From contig VCCP01000006.1 of NCBI GenBank assembly GCA_005765155.1, positions 2,678,501 through 2,742,500 of the forward strand: DNA of 64,000 nt. The letters are read 5' to 3'. Within the stretch, counting starts at the first letter, position 1. Every line of letters starts with the position of its first letter. The notes beneath the pieces were generated by a model. It was not told the DNA's origin. It did no database searches and saw nothing but the letters and a program-made list of their open reading frames with translations. Both the position numbers and the translations under genes were made by a program. Origin of the DNA: Zelopaecilomyces penicillatus (Eukaryota > Ascomycota > Sordariomycetes > Hypocreales > Pseudodiploosporaceae). This document shows positions 54,101-64,000 of the stretch, one piece after another.

Positions 54101-56309
54101 TAAAAAAACCTATAATTAATATAGCTTAATTTTATTTATTTTATAAATATTTATTATAAATTAATAAAAAATATATTATAAGAATTATTTTAAAATCTAT
54201 TAATTAAAGATAAATATAAATAAGATTTTATTAAAAAGAAATAGATTAATATTATTTATAATAAAATTTATTAGCCTTTATAAATAAAAGTTATATATTT
54301 TATCTTTATTTTAAAAATCCTTAAAAATAAAACTATTTTAATATATGAGCTTATTATTAAGCTTAAAAAAGAATATATAAAACTAGACTTTAAAATATAA
54401 AGCTAGATTTATTAATAAGGGTTTTATATAAATTAAAAGAAAAGATTATTTTAAATCTTTATAATTATCAATATTTATTTTATTTAATAGATTTTATTAA
54501 CTTTAATAGTCTTTTATAATTAAAAAGTTAAATAAATTAATTTTATAAAAGTTTTTTTAATAATTAATTATATAAGAATATTTTTATAAAATTTTAAAAG
54601 GTTTTTCTTTTTTTATAAGGATTTAAATCTCTAAAATTTATTTTTTATTAGCTTTATTAATAAAGTTTAATTATAATCTAATTATAAAATAAATTATTTT
54701 ATTAAAAAGGATTTTTTATAGTTTAAAATAAGGCCTTTATAAATAATAATAATAATTAATTAAATTATTATTTAATTATAGATTTTAATCTTTAATATTA
54801 AATCTAGTTATCTTTATTAATCTATAAATTAATATATTTATTATTATTTATATTAATAATTATTTTATTATGAGATTTAATTTATTATATATTAATAAAT
54901 TAAAATATTTATTTAATAATATCTTTATTATTAAAAATAAAGATCTTATAATTCTTTTTTTAAGAATTTAAATTAATTATAATAAAATTAAAAAAGAAGT
55001 ATAATTATATTAATCTTAATATATTAAAAAAGGCTTTTTTATACTTTAATTTATAAATTATAATTTTTATAATTATCTTTTTTTAGTTTAATATATTAAA
55101 AAAGATTATAAATAAGGCTTTAAGCTTTATTAATTAATAAATCTATTAATAAATTATAAAGATTTTAATATATTATATATTATTTTAAGGCTTAATATAC
55201 TCTTTTTAATTTAATATTTTCTTAATATATATAATAGAATTATATTAACTATTATAATATTATTAAAAGTCTTTTAAAGTATTTAAAAAAGCTTTAAAAA
55301 TTTAATTATTCTTTATAAAGTTATAAATCTTATATAAATTAAATAGCTAATTTTTTAATTATTAGATTATTTAAATAATAATTTTATTGATTATAAAGCT
55401 ATTAATAAATCTAATTATAGATATCTTTTTAAACTAGTTAATAAATTTATTTATTAAAAGATAAAAAAATAAATTATTATAGCTCTTTTAATTATAAATT
55501 TTAAATTTAATATCTTAATAAAATTTATAAAATATTTAAAACAGTTTTTTAAGCTTTTTATAAAATTAAAAATCCTTTTTTAATTATTTATAAATCTATA
55601 TTATAGTAATATAATCTTTATAAATAATATTAAAAATCTTAATTAATATATTTAAATTAAATATATTTTATTAAAATTTTATTATATTAATTAAGAGTTA
55701 ATTAATAAATTATTTAAAATAAGTTATTTTATAATTAAGATTATATTTATTAATAAATTAATTAAAGCTTTAATAAGCTTTAACTTTTAAAGCTTTTTAA
55801 GCTTATTAAATCTATAAAAACTCTATATAAAAAGCTAGTTATATATTATATAGCTTATTAAAAAGAGTATTAAAATAAATAGATCTTTAATATAATAACT
55901 TAATCTATTCTAATTTAATAATTAGATTTATTATAATTTAATAGCTTAATTTATTATTATTTTATAATCAGATTTATTATTATATAATAGTTTTATTTAT
56001 TATAAAATCTAAAATAAGATTTAAGATATTTAAATAGTTTAATCTATTAAATTAAACTAAAATAGAAAATAAAAACTTATTATTTAAAATCCTTTTTTCC
56101 TTTATATTTAAAATATCTAATAATTTTAAATATATATTATTTAAAATTCTAAAATAGTTCTATATTATTTTAATATTTTTTAATATATATAGAAATTAGT
56201 TTTTTAATTAAATATTATTCTTTTTTTTTCTTATAAACCTTTATTTAAATAATAATTATATCTTTTTTTTATTATTTTAATTATTAATTTTAATTAATTA
56301 TTATAAAAA
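51180..56309 (+). mobile_element. Copia copy 5, heavily RIP-mutated, 5' LTR not found
   Basis: Plus-strand Copia with most of gag and all of pol in decayed form. 51600-51740 follows gag of Copia copy 1 (13660-13810), 54180-54600 follows RT (16400-16740), and the 3' LTR is at 55868-56309. No frame is open. The left border is the start of recognisable gag; the leader and 5' LTR are either beyond recognition or deleted. Confidence 0.72.
55868..56309 (+). repeat. Copia copy 5 3' LTR
   Basis: It starts tattaaaataaatagatc after agctagttatatattatatag, just as in the other copies. About 442 bp; the right end is approximate because it runs into a poly-A stretch. Confidence 0.65.
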
Positions 56310-57044
56310 AAAAATTTATTTATTATTATAATAATAGGCTTTTAATTATATTAAATCTTTTTTATTTATTTAAAGTTATTTATTATTTATTTTAATATTA
56401 ATTTAAAATAATAATTAAAGCTTAATAAAGAAAAATAAAATTAATTATATTATTATAAATTATATATAAAACTTTTAATATTTTAAAATTAAATAAAGAT
56501 TTTATAATAATTAATTAAATTATTATATTAAAAAAATTTATATTAAATAAATATTTATTATTTAAAAATTAAAATCCTTAAATAAATATTTAATTTATAT
56601 AATAAATATATTTTAATTTAATTATAAACTGATATTTTTTTATTAAGAATTTATTTAATATTTTATATTTAATAATTTATAATATTTTAATTCATATTAT
56701 TAATTTATTTAATTTAATTCTCTTTATTTTAATATATTATATTATTTTTTTAAAAATAATAATTTATATTATTCTATTAATATTCTTAATTTATAATAAT
56801 TTTATATAATAAAAATAAATAATTAAAATTAATCTTATAAATCTTATATTAAAATTAAAATTATTATTATTTTATTAAATTTTTAATTATATTACTTTTT
56901 AAAAAAACTTAAAAAAAAATATTAAATTAATATTATTTAAATATTTTAATAATATTTTCTTTAATTTTATTTTCTTTTATATTAAGGTTTTATATAATAT
57001 AATTATAATTATTTTAATTAATTATATATAAAAATAATAAAATT
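56310..57044. other. AT-rich stretch, no gene recognised
   Basis: No ORF and no match to the window's named families. RIP-like composition. Confidence 0.45.
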
Positions 57045-57255
57045 ATAATTATAGATTTAATTTATAATAATTAAATAAAATAAGAATAAATTTATTTAAA
57101 TTTTAATATTATATTAAGATTTTAATAATATAAAAGATTATTATTTATTTTATTTATATTATAATAATAAAAATAAATTAAAGAAATATATAAATCTTAA
57201 GGTTATATATTATTTTAAATATATATAATTTACATCTTATAATTCTATTATAAAA
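57045..57255 (+). repeat. Dispersed repeat F, copy 2
   Basis: Same strand as the copy at 6838; shared anchors include taaaagattattattta and cttataattctattata. More decayed than copy 1. The 600 bp between it and the gene island hold nothing recognisable. Confidence 0.55.
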
Positions 57256-57855
57256 TAGATTTAATTTATAAAATAGATTTTAAAAAATAATAATTCTTTA
57301 TAAATTTATTCAAAGATTTTTTATAATTAATTTATTAAAAATTATATTAATAGATTATTTTTAAATGAAAGAATATTATTTATAATTTTATTAATATTTT
57401 TTAAAGATTATAAAATATAATAAATTAATTATATAATTTTTATAAATAAATATTAAAAAAGATATTAAATTTCTTTTTAAAAAAAGCCTTTTTTAGCTTT
57501 TTTTCTTTAATTCTTTGATAATAATAATTATATTATAAATTAAAATATAATAATTATTTATAATTTATATATAATTTTAATAACTTTTTAAATATTAATA
57601 TTATATAATTAATATTAAATAAATAAATCTAGATTAAAAAATATATATATAAATTTTAAATAAGATATATATTATATAATTTAAATAATATATTATTATA
57701 ATATAAATAATAATACCTTTTATAATAAAATTAATAAAAATCTTTATAATATCTATAAATTAAATTAATAAATAATTTAGAATTATATTTTAAAAAAATA
57801 ATATTATATTTAATAATAAGGTATAAAAAATACTTATTTAATATTTAATATTTCA

Positions 57856-58719
57856 TTATTCCTTTTGAAGGTGTGATATAATCTGGATAAGTCTTTGTAA
57901 TGCCTTGGTTTTTAATACGACTCCTTGACAGGAATTATTAAGAGTGATTGCATTCAGCTCTGTTATAGCCTCGGTCTTGAATCCCTCTAGTTCCCCCCAC
58001 ACCTGATGGTTATATCCCGAGAGGACTTCGCTCCATCGTTGCAGCCAAATACCGCGTGCAACAGCAATATCTGTTGTTCCAAACCAACGCCTTACACTTT
58101 CAGATGTATCTGGCTGAGCGAAAAAGTCTGGTGAGAAGTCGAGTAGCTCATCCCACGCCCTCTGTTGCCCCTCCTTCTTGAAAAGAGCATCCTGGAGTCG
58201 TATTGTTGCCGTTGGCGAAAGGGATTGGAATAATTCTAATGTAAAATTATCCGGCTCGTCAGGTTCAGACATAAGACGTACAACATCTGCGCCATCACAT
58301 CTCTCCTGGCATGTCAATGAAAGGCCATCGTCCAGATTCCAGTGATCTTTAACAGGCGAGTTCGCGTGAGTAGCACTAAATTCATTGAAGTTTTGAGACG
58401 TTTCGCCGTAAGTTTGACTGCCTTTGAAAGCTTGGCTTGGCTTAGACGAACACACGCCGTGTCGTGTCATCCCCGTAAATGATGATTTACGGCCCAAACT
58501 GCTTGACCCATCGATAGGTTTTGTAGCTGTTGCAATATCCGGTAGTGTCTGATCCGATGTGAATGATTTGATTGCCAGCTTTGTTGATGCTTCAAGACGA
58601 ACAATCATAGGCGCTTTTCCTTTCCCTCTGTTCAGGCGATCGGCCACATTCTTATTTTCGCAATCTGCACTTTCAGCCGCATGACCAGGCTGACTCTCGA
58701 GACTTGTATAACCATCCAT
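57856..58719 (-). CDS. Hypothetical protein, 287 aa, lone gene in a GC island
   Basis: I do not recognise this protein. The start is the first ATG after an in-frame TAA about 70 bases upstream; +4 is G, but -3 is C. Residues 1-150 are Ser/Thr/Gly-rich and look disordered; there is no signal peptide and no membrane segment, so it is probably cytosolic or nuclear. Residues 155-287 look helical and compact, with five of the six Trp (189, 212, 225, 229, 241) and acidic patches. Normal codon use, with CA, TG and CG all present, shows it has escaped RIP. The TAA stop lies where normal composition ends and AT-rich DNA begins, so the C terminus may be truncated. It could be an accessory-genome gene, as seen in AT-isochores of plant-associated fungi, but no effector feature supports that. 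Confidence 0.72.
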   Translation of the reverse strand: MDGYTSLESQPGHAAESADCENKNVADRLNRGKGKAPMIVRLEASTKLAIKSFTSDQTLPDIATATKPIDGSSSLGRKSSFTGMTRHGVCSSKPSQAFKGSQTYGETSQNFNEFSATHANSPVKDHWNLDDGLSLTCQERCDGADVVRLMSEPDEPDNFTLELFQSLSPTATIRLQDALFKKEGQQRAWDELLDFSPDFFAQPDTSESVRRWFGTTDIAVARGIWLQRWSEVLSGYNHQVWGELEGFKTEAITELNAITLNNSCQGVVLKTKALQRLIQIISHLQKE

Positions 58720-58919
58720 CTGAGAGTGGTGTACTAATATAAAGCTGCTGATAATTTGACTGAAATAAACTAATATTAAGAGGTGTTAACACTGATTAGT
58801 GAAAGGCAGGAGATGACTGACTTATTACCTCGGTAACTTACTTGACTTACAGTTAAACACCGGAATGATTGTATAGGTTAGTCATCCCTTATCACTTAAA
58901 GAGGTACATACCCTATATA
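58720..58919 (-). promoter_or_regulatory. Upstream region with a possible 5'-leader intron
   Basis: About 200 bp of normal composition upstream of the gene. On the minus strand there are donors GTAAGT at 58850-58845 and 58841-58836, a CTAAT branch-like site near 58795, and a TTTCAG acceptor ending at 58760. They would give an intron of 91 or 82 nt, usual for filamentous fungi. ATGs upstream of the donor lead to quick stops, so any first exon is probably untranslated. A TATA-like tatatatag lies near 58920. Predicted only. Confidence 0.4.
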
Positions 58920-59488
58920 TATAAGATAATATAGCTAGTATTAAATAACTTATCTTTTATAAAAATTATTTTAAGATAAAATTTTAGTATTATAAAAATA
59001 CTAAATATAATAAAATATATTATAACATATTAAAAATAAGATAATTATTATTTATAATTATATTAAATTATAAGAAATTAATAAAAAGCTTATAATTTAA
59101 TTTAATAGATTAAAATATTAAATAATAATAGATTTAAATATTATATTAAGCTTTATAATAAGCTTATATAGCTTATATCTTTATAAATAAAAGCTTATAA
59201 TTTTATAAATATAATAAAGTTGTGTAATTGTAAATTTAAAAGATTAATATATATAATTATATAAATATTATATAAAAGCTTATATTTTTATATTTTTATA
59301 TTAGCTTTATATATTTATTCTTTAATATTAAAGTTTTAATATAATATTATAAAAATAAACAATATAATAAAAACAGCCTTTTTATAATCTTATATAATTA
59401 TCTTATTTAAAACTATAAAAACTAATTAATAAAAAAATAAATTATAAATTTAATTAAAGTTTTATATTTTAATTAATTTATTAATTAA

Positions 59489-59752
59489 TTTAATAATTTA
59501 ATAATTTAATAATTTAATAATTTAATAATTTAATAATTTAATAATTTAATAATTTAATAATTTAATAATTTAATAATTTAATAATTTAATAATTTAATAA
59601 TTTAATAATTTAATAATTTAATAATTTAATAATTTAATAATTTAATAATTTAATAATTTAATAATTTAATAATTTAATAATTTAATAATTTAATAATTTA
59701 ATAATTTAATAATTTAATAATTTAATAATTTAGTAATTTAATAATTTAATAA
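59489..59752. repeat. 8-bp microsatellite (TTTAATAA), 33 units
   Basis: 264 bp in perfect register, with one variant unit tttagtaa at 59729-59736. It lies inside the decayed Copia copy 6. Confidence 0.95.
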
Positions 59753-59820
59753 ATATTCTTTTAAATTAATTATCTTATTAAAAAGCTATTTATAATATAT
59801 TAAGCTTATATTATATAATA

Positions 59821-59897
59821 ATATATTTTTTAATTAATAATATGTATAATATATTTTTTAATTAATAATATATATAATATATTTTTTAATTAATATA
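59821..59897. repeat. 28-bp tandem repeat, about 3 copies
   Basis: Units starting atatattttttaattaata begin at 59821, 59849 and 59877, with one t/g-type variant (atgtata against atatata). Confidence 0.85.
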
Positions 59898-61614
59898 TAA
59901 TATTATAAATTAATTATTTAAATAATATAGTTTTTAAATTATTTATATTAGATTTAATAGAAAAGCCTTAAATATTTATTATAATATTTTAATTATTTAT
60001 ATATAAATTATAAATCTTTATTATAGAGAATATTTTATTATATTTTTATTTATTAATAATAGGCTTTTTAGCTTTTTATACTTTTAAAAAGGCTTATAAA
60101 GCTCTTTTTTAATAGATTTATATAGTTTTTTCTTTTCTTTATAATTCTTAAAGGTTTTTTTAAAGAATTTATTAATTTCTTTAATATTATAAAAGCTAGC
60201 TATAATAATAAAAAAAGGTTTATTTTATAGCCTTTTTAATAGATTTATTATAAGAAACATTAAATTTAAGGCTTTTTATAGTATATTTAATATTATATAA
60301 ATCCTAATATTATTCCTTCTATATTTAATCTATTAAAAGATAATATTCTATATAGCCTTTAAATATTAATTTATTTAATTAATTATTTATATAATATTTT
60401 TTATTAATTATAATTTAATAAGTCTTATATTAAATTTATTATAAAATACCTTTTTAAAGCCTTTATAATTATTAAAATTATATTTATAAAAGATATTATA
60501 AAGTATTTTAAATTATAAAATAAAATTATTATAATATTCTTTATATAATACTTTATAAGGTTTTAATAATATTTAATTTAATTTATAATAATTTATAAAT
60601 ATTATAAATAATTATTATATAATAAAATAAATAAAAATCTATTAATTATTATAAACATTATTATTTATAATAGACTTTTTTAGAAATTTAAATATTTTTA
60701 ATATTTATAATTAAATAAATAATATTAAGTATTATTAATTATAATTTTTAATACTTTTTAATTTTAAGGTATTTTAAAAGGCTTATATTTCTTTTAATAA
60801 CTTTTATAAACTTAAATCTTTTAATAGATTTATTAATTATATAAATTAAAAAATAAATTATAATATTAGATTTTTAATAAAATAAATTATTAAAGCTTTT
60901 AAAAATTATTCTTTAATTATTAAATTTAGATTTTAAGATTTTATATTAAGATATTTTAATATTAAAACTATAGTTAAAAAGCTTATATTTTAAATAATTT
61001 ATTTATTAAAAGATTTTAATTTAATATATTTTAATTAAAGTATTTTAATTAATAATTATTATAATGAAAAGAAAAAGTAATTTTATATAAATAAATTACA
61101 ATAATTATAATAGTATTATAAAAGCTTAAAGGTATTAATTATAATAATATTATAATTAATTAAATTATAATAAAAGCTTTATTTTTTAAGAAATTAATTA
61201 AAAAGATTAATAAATATCTTTAAAGCCTATTATATTAATTATAATAAATAATTTAATTAATATAATATCTTTAATTTAATTAATTAATTAATATAATATT
61301 ATATCAGGCTTCTATAAAATTAATTAATAATTTAAATAATTAATTATATTTAATATAATTAATAAAGTTTTAAAGCTATAAATTTATAAATTTATAAATT
61401 TATATTTATAATTTATATTTTTAAAAATAAATTATATTATAAATTATAAATCTAATATTTAATTATTTTATATATATAATTAATTATTATTTTTAATAAA
61501 TAAATAGAATTAATTTAATTAATAAATAAAAAAGAAAAATATAATATAAAAATATTAAATATAATAAAAGTAATTTTTTATAATTTAAAATAATTATCTT
61601 TTAATTTTATAATT

Positions 61615-62033
61615 TATTATAATTTTATAAAAATTAATTAAAATTAATTAAAAAACGTATAATAGTTATTTAAATTAAAATTTATAAAAAAATAAAAATA
61701 AAATATTATTAATAAAGAAAATAAATAAGATTTAATTAAAAATCTTATTTTTTTTATATATTTAAAAAATATTAAAATTATTAAATATTTTAAATTTTAT
61801 AAAAAAAAGGATTTGAAAGAATAAGCCTTTATATTATATTTTAGCTTATTTTAATAAATTAAATTATCTAGATATTTTAGATCTTATATTAAATCTTATA
61901 ATAAATAAAGCTATTATATAATAATAAATCTAGCCATAAGATAATAATAAATTAAACTATTAAACTATAATAAATCTACTTATTGGATTATAATAGATTA
62001 AGCTATTATATTAAAAACCTATATATTTTATTA
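61615..62033 (-). repeat. Copia copy 6 5' LTR (reverse)
   Basis: It starts tattataatttta (from TATTGCAATTTGC) and ends tattttatta (from TATTTTAACA). The block 61860-62010 mirrors the tandem U3 units of the copy 4 and copy 5 LTRs. About 419 bp. Confidence 0.65.
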
Positions 62034-62111
62034 AATATAATTGTTTAATAATTTCTTAAGAATTAAAATCTTTATAATCTATATATTAAATTAATAAAGA
62101 TATAATAATAA

Positions 62112-62388
62112 TAAAAATAAAAATAAAAATAAAAATAAAAATAAAAATAAAAATAAAAATAAAAATAAAAATAAAAATAAAAATAAAAATAAAAATAAAA
62201 ATAAAAATAAAAATAAAAATAAAAATAAAAATAAAAATAAAAATAAAAATAAAAATAAAAATAAAAATAAAAATAAAAATAAAAATAAAAATAAAAATAA
62301 AAATAAAAATAAAAATAAAAATAAAAATAAAAATAAAAATAAAAATAAAAATAAAAATAAAAATAAAAATAAAAATAAAAATAAAAAT
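62112..62388. repeat. 6-bp microsatellite (TAAAAA), about 46 units
   Basis: 277 bp without a single interruption. Strictly A-rich on the plus strand. The absence of variants indicates recent or ongoing slippage. Confidence 0.97.
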
Positions 62389-63030
62389 ATATTAAAATTA
62401 AAGATAATAATTATAATAATAATTTAATTATTTTAATATTAATATATAAAGGGTTTTTTATTTGTTTTTCCTCTTTTATTAATTAAATAAAGAGAGACTG
62501 CTTATCTATAAAGGGTTTAATCTAGATAGATCTAGTTTAATATAGTTATAAGATTAATAATAATAATTATTTTAATATAAATATATTGAAGGTATATTAA
62601 TAATAATTAAAAGAATTATAAAAGATAAAATAAGAATTAAATTAATTATTTAATTTAATTTCATAATATAATATAATAATAATATAATCTATAAATATAA
62701 TATAATCTATAAATAATATATATTAATAAGCTAATCTAGTTTATATATTAGCTTTATTAATTTAATTGCTTTTTAATTTTAATATAAATATTTAAGTATT
62801 ATAAATAATATATTAATTCTTTATTAATTATAAAGTATAAAGATAAGATTTATTATATATAAAAGAATAAAGAAAAAAAGCTATAATAATAGGATTTAAG
62901 CATTATATAATTTAAATAAGTATAAGAGTTTTTTATTAATTTTTTCTTTTTTATTTATTAAAAAAAAATATTATTAATTTTATAAAGAGTTTAATTTAAA
63001 TAAATCTGGATTAATATAATAATAATAATA
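62389..63030. other. AT-rich stretch with a diverged direct repeat
   Basis: No gene. A block around 62450-62570 (aaagggtttaatctagatag) resembles 62950-63025 (aaagagtttaatttaaataa), about 490 bp apart, suggesting an old duplication or paired termini of a small element. Confidence 0.45.
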
Positions 63031-63227
63031 TTATAAAATTTAATATATTATAAAATTTAATATATTATAAAATTTAATATATTATAAAATTTAATATATT
63101 ATAAAATTTAATATATTATAAAATTTAATATATTATAAAATTTAATATATTATAAAATTTAATATATTATAAAATTTAATATATTATAAAATTTAATATA
63201 TTATAAAATTTAATATATTATAAAATA
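63031..63227. repeat. 17-bp minisatellite, about 11.5 copies
   Basis: The unit ttataaaatttaatata repeats every 17 bp from 63031; the last full unit starts at 63201. Copies are identical. Confidence 0.95.
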
Positions 63228-63239
63228 TTAAATATTATA

Positions 63240-63430
63240 AATATAATAGGATTATAAAATATAAGATATATATATTTAAAATAGTATATAATATTTAGAT
63301 ATATAATATTTCTTAGCTTACTTTTATTATTATAATATAAATAAAGTAAATAATAATTTTTTATAATAATAATATCTAAATATAATTATTCTTATTTATT
63401 TAATTATTATAAATTAAATATATTATTATA
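63240..63430 (-). repeat. Dispersed repeat F, copy 3 (reverse)
   Basis: The reverse complement matches 6838-7035, including aagctaagaaatattatata and the run of ttattattataaa. With copy 2 at 57045 it forms an inverted pair around the gene island. Confidence 0.6.
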
Positions 63431-64000
63431 ATTTTTCTTTTATATAATTATTTAAGATAAGTATAATAATATTATATAAAACCTTAATATAAAAGGAATA
63501 AGAGTTAAAGGAAGTATCTTTAAAAAATATAAATAGTATTAATTAAAATACCTTAACTTTAAATAAATCTTTTAATTAAAAATAATTAATTATAAAAGAA
63601 TTAAAAATATAATTATAATTTTAATAAATGATTATTTAAAAATAATAATATTAGATTAATAATCTTTTTTTAATATTTTAAATAAAAATATAATTAAAAG
63701 TTTAATAAGATAATAATAATTTTAATTATAATATAGAGCTTATAAAATTAATTTTAATTATTTATTTATTTTATAAAGGATTATTAAAAAATTAAAAAAG
63801 CTAGAAAAGTAATCTAAATTATTATTTTTAAGGAAATAAAAAAGTATATTATAATATAAAAAATTAAATTAATAAAATAATTAATAATATAGATTAAAAG
63901 TATTAAAAGCTATTATATATAAAATTTTAAATAAATCTTTAAAAAAAAGATATTGATTTATAATTAAATTAGGATATATTTATTATATAGATTAAATATT
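63431..64000. other. AT-rich right edge, no gene recognised
   Basis: RIP-like composition, no ORF, no match to a named family in the window. Confidence 0.45.

Larger units (their letters stand above)
58920..62033 (-). mobile_element. Copia copy 6 (reverse), 5' half
   Basis: Minus-strand Copia with its 5' LTR at the right (61615-62033), then leader and gag (about 60060-61300), and protease (about 59150-59830). The gag tail at 60060-60380 follows 13920-14200 of Copia copy 1, and 59300-59420 follows the 14500-14570 segment. It stops at the gene island near 58920; integrase, RT and the 3' LTR are missing. Two tandem expansions (8 bp and 28 bp) lie inside it. No ORF. Confidence 0.72.

Noticed and set aside
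57856..58719. Secreted effector
   Set aside because: Location in an AT-rich block is suggestive, but there is no signal peptide and the protein is neither small nor cysteine-rich.
1..64000. Regional centromere
   Set aside because: RIP-mutated transposon blocks form centromeres in some fungi, but nothing in the sequence separates a centromere from other AT-isochores; CENP-A data would be needed.

Overview
The window is almost certainly chromosomal DNA of a filamentous ascomycete (Pezizomycotina). Most of it is extremely AT-rich and consists of stacked, mutually nested LTR retrotransposons. The surviving C residues sit mainly in CT/CC contexts, while CA, TG and CG are nearly absent. That is the expected footprint of repeat-induced point mutation (RIP; C to T, preferring CpA, on both strands). 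No rRNA, tRNA or CRISPR was seen, and only one plausible intact protein-coding gene. No finer taxonomic claim is made.

Layout, left to right. (1) 1-2220: 3' part of a heavily mutated Copia element, plus strand. (2) 2221-7432: unclassified AT-rich DNA with a 19-bp minisatellite and dispersed repeat 'F'. (3) 7433-12144: Gypsy copy 1 (+), cut off inside reverse transcriptase. (4) 12145-18499: Copia copy 1 (+), the least mutated element, with two LTRs, a half-tRNA-Met type primer site, and one continuous gag-pol frame carrying 11 stops and no frameshift. (5) 18500-24319: Gypsy copy 3 (-), cut off near RNase H. Gypsy 1 and 3 therefore form a giant inverted repeat around Copia 1. (6) 24325-29132: unclassified repeat 'C' and AT-rich DNA.

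(7) 29138-47656 is a nest: a Copia-B element (+) bounded by a 5-bp target duplication (TSD). It contains a minus-strand Copia (copy 2), which is interrupted by a complete 13.4-kb Gypsy (copy 2, 32401-45758, TSD aatag), which itself carries a solo Copia LTR (44146-44620, TSD atatt). A nearly unmutated solo Gypsy LTR (29395-29790, TSD agtag) sits in the Copia-2 LTR. (8) 47662-51180: unclassified DNA with a second copy of repeat C. (9) about 51180-56309: Copia copy 5 (+). (10) 57856-58915: a normal-GC island with one 287-aa gene of unknown function on the minus strand and a possible 5'-leader intron. (11) about 58920-62033: 5' half of Copia copy 6 (-). (12) 62034-64000: microsatellites and an inverted copy of repeat F.

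The elements are not functional. Copia 1 is the best preserved, but its protease, integrase, reverse transcriptase and RNase H active-site residues all appear changed (Asp to Asn, or Glu to Lys). Several LTRs sit at junctions between unrelated or inverted sequences, which points to ectopic LTR-LTR recombination after insertion. All homology statements come from reading the copies against each other by eye; no alignment or database search was run.
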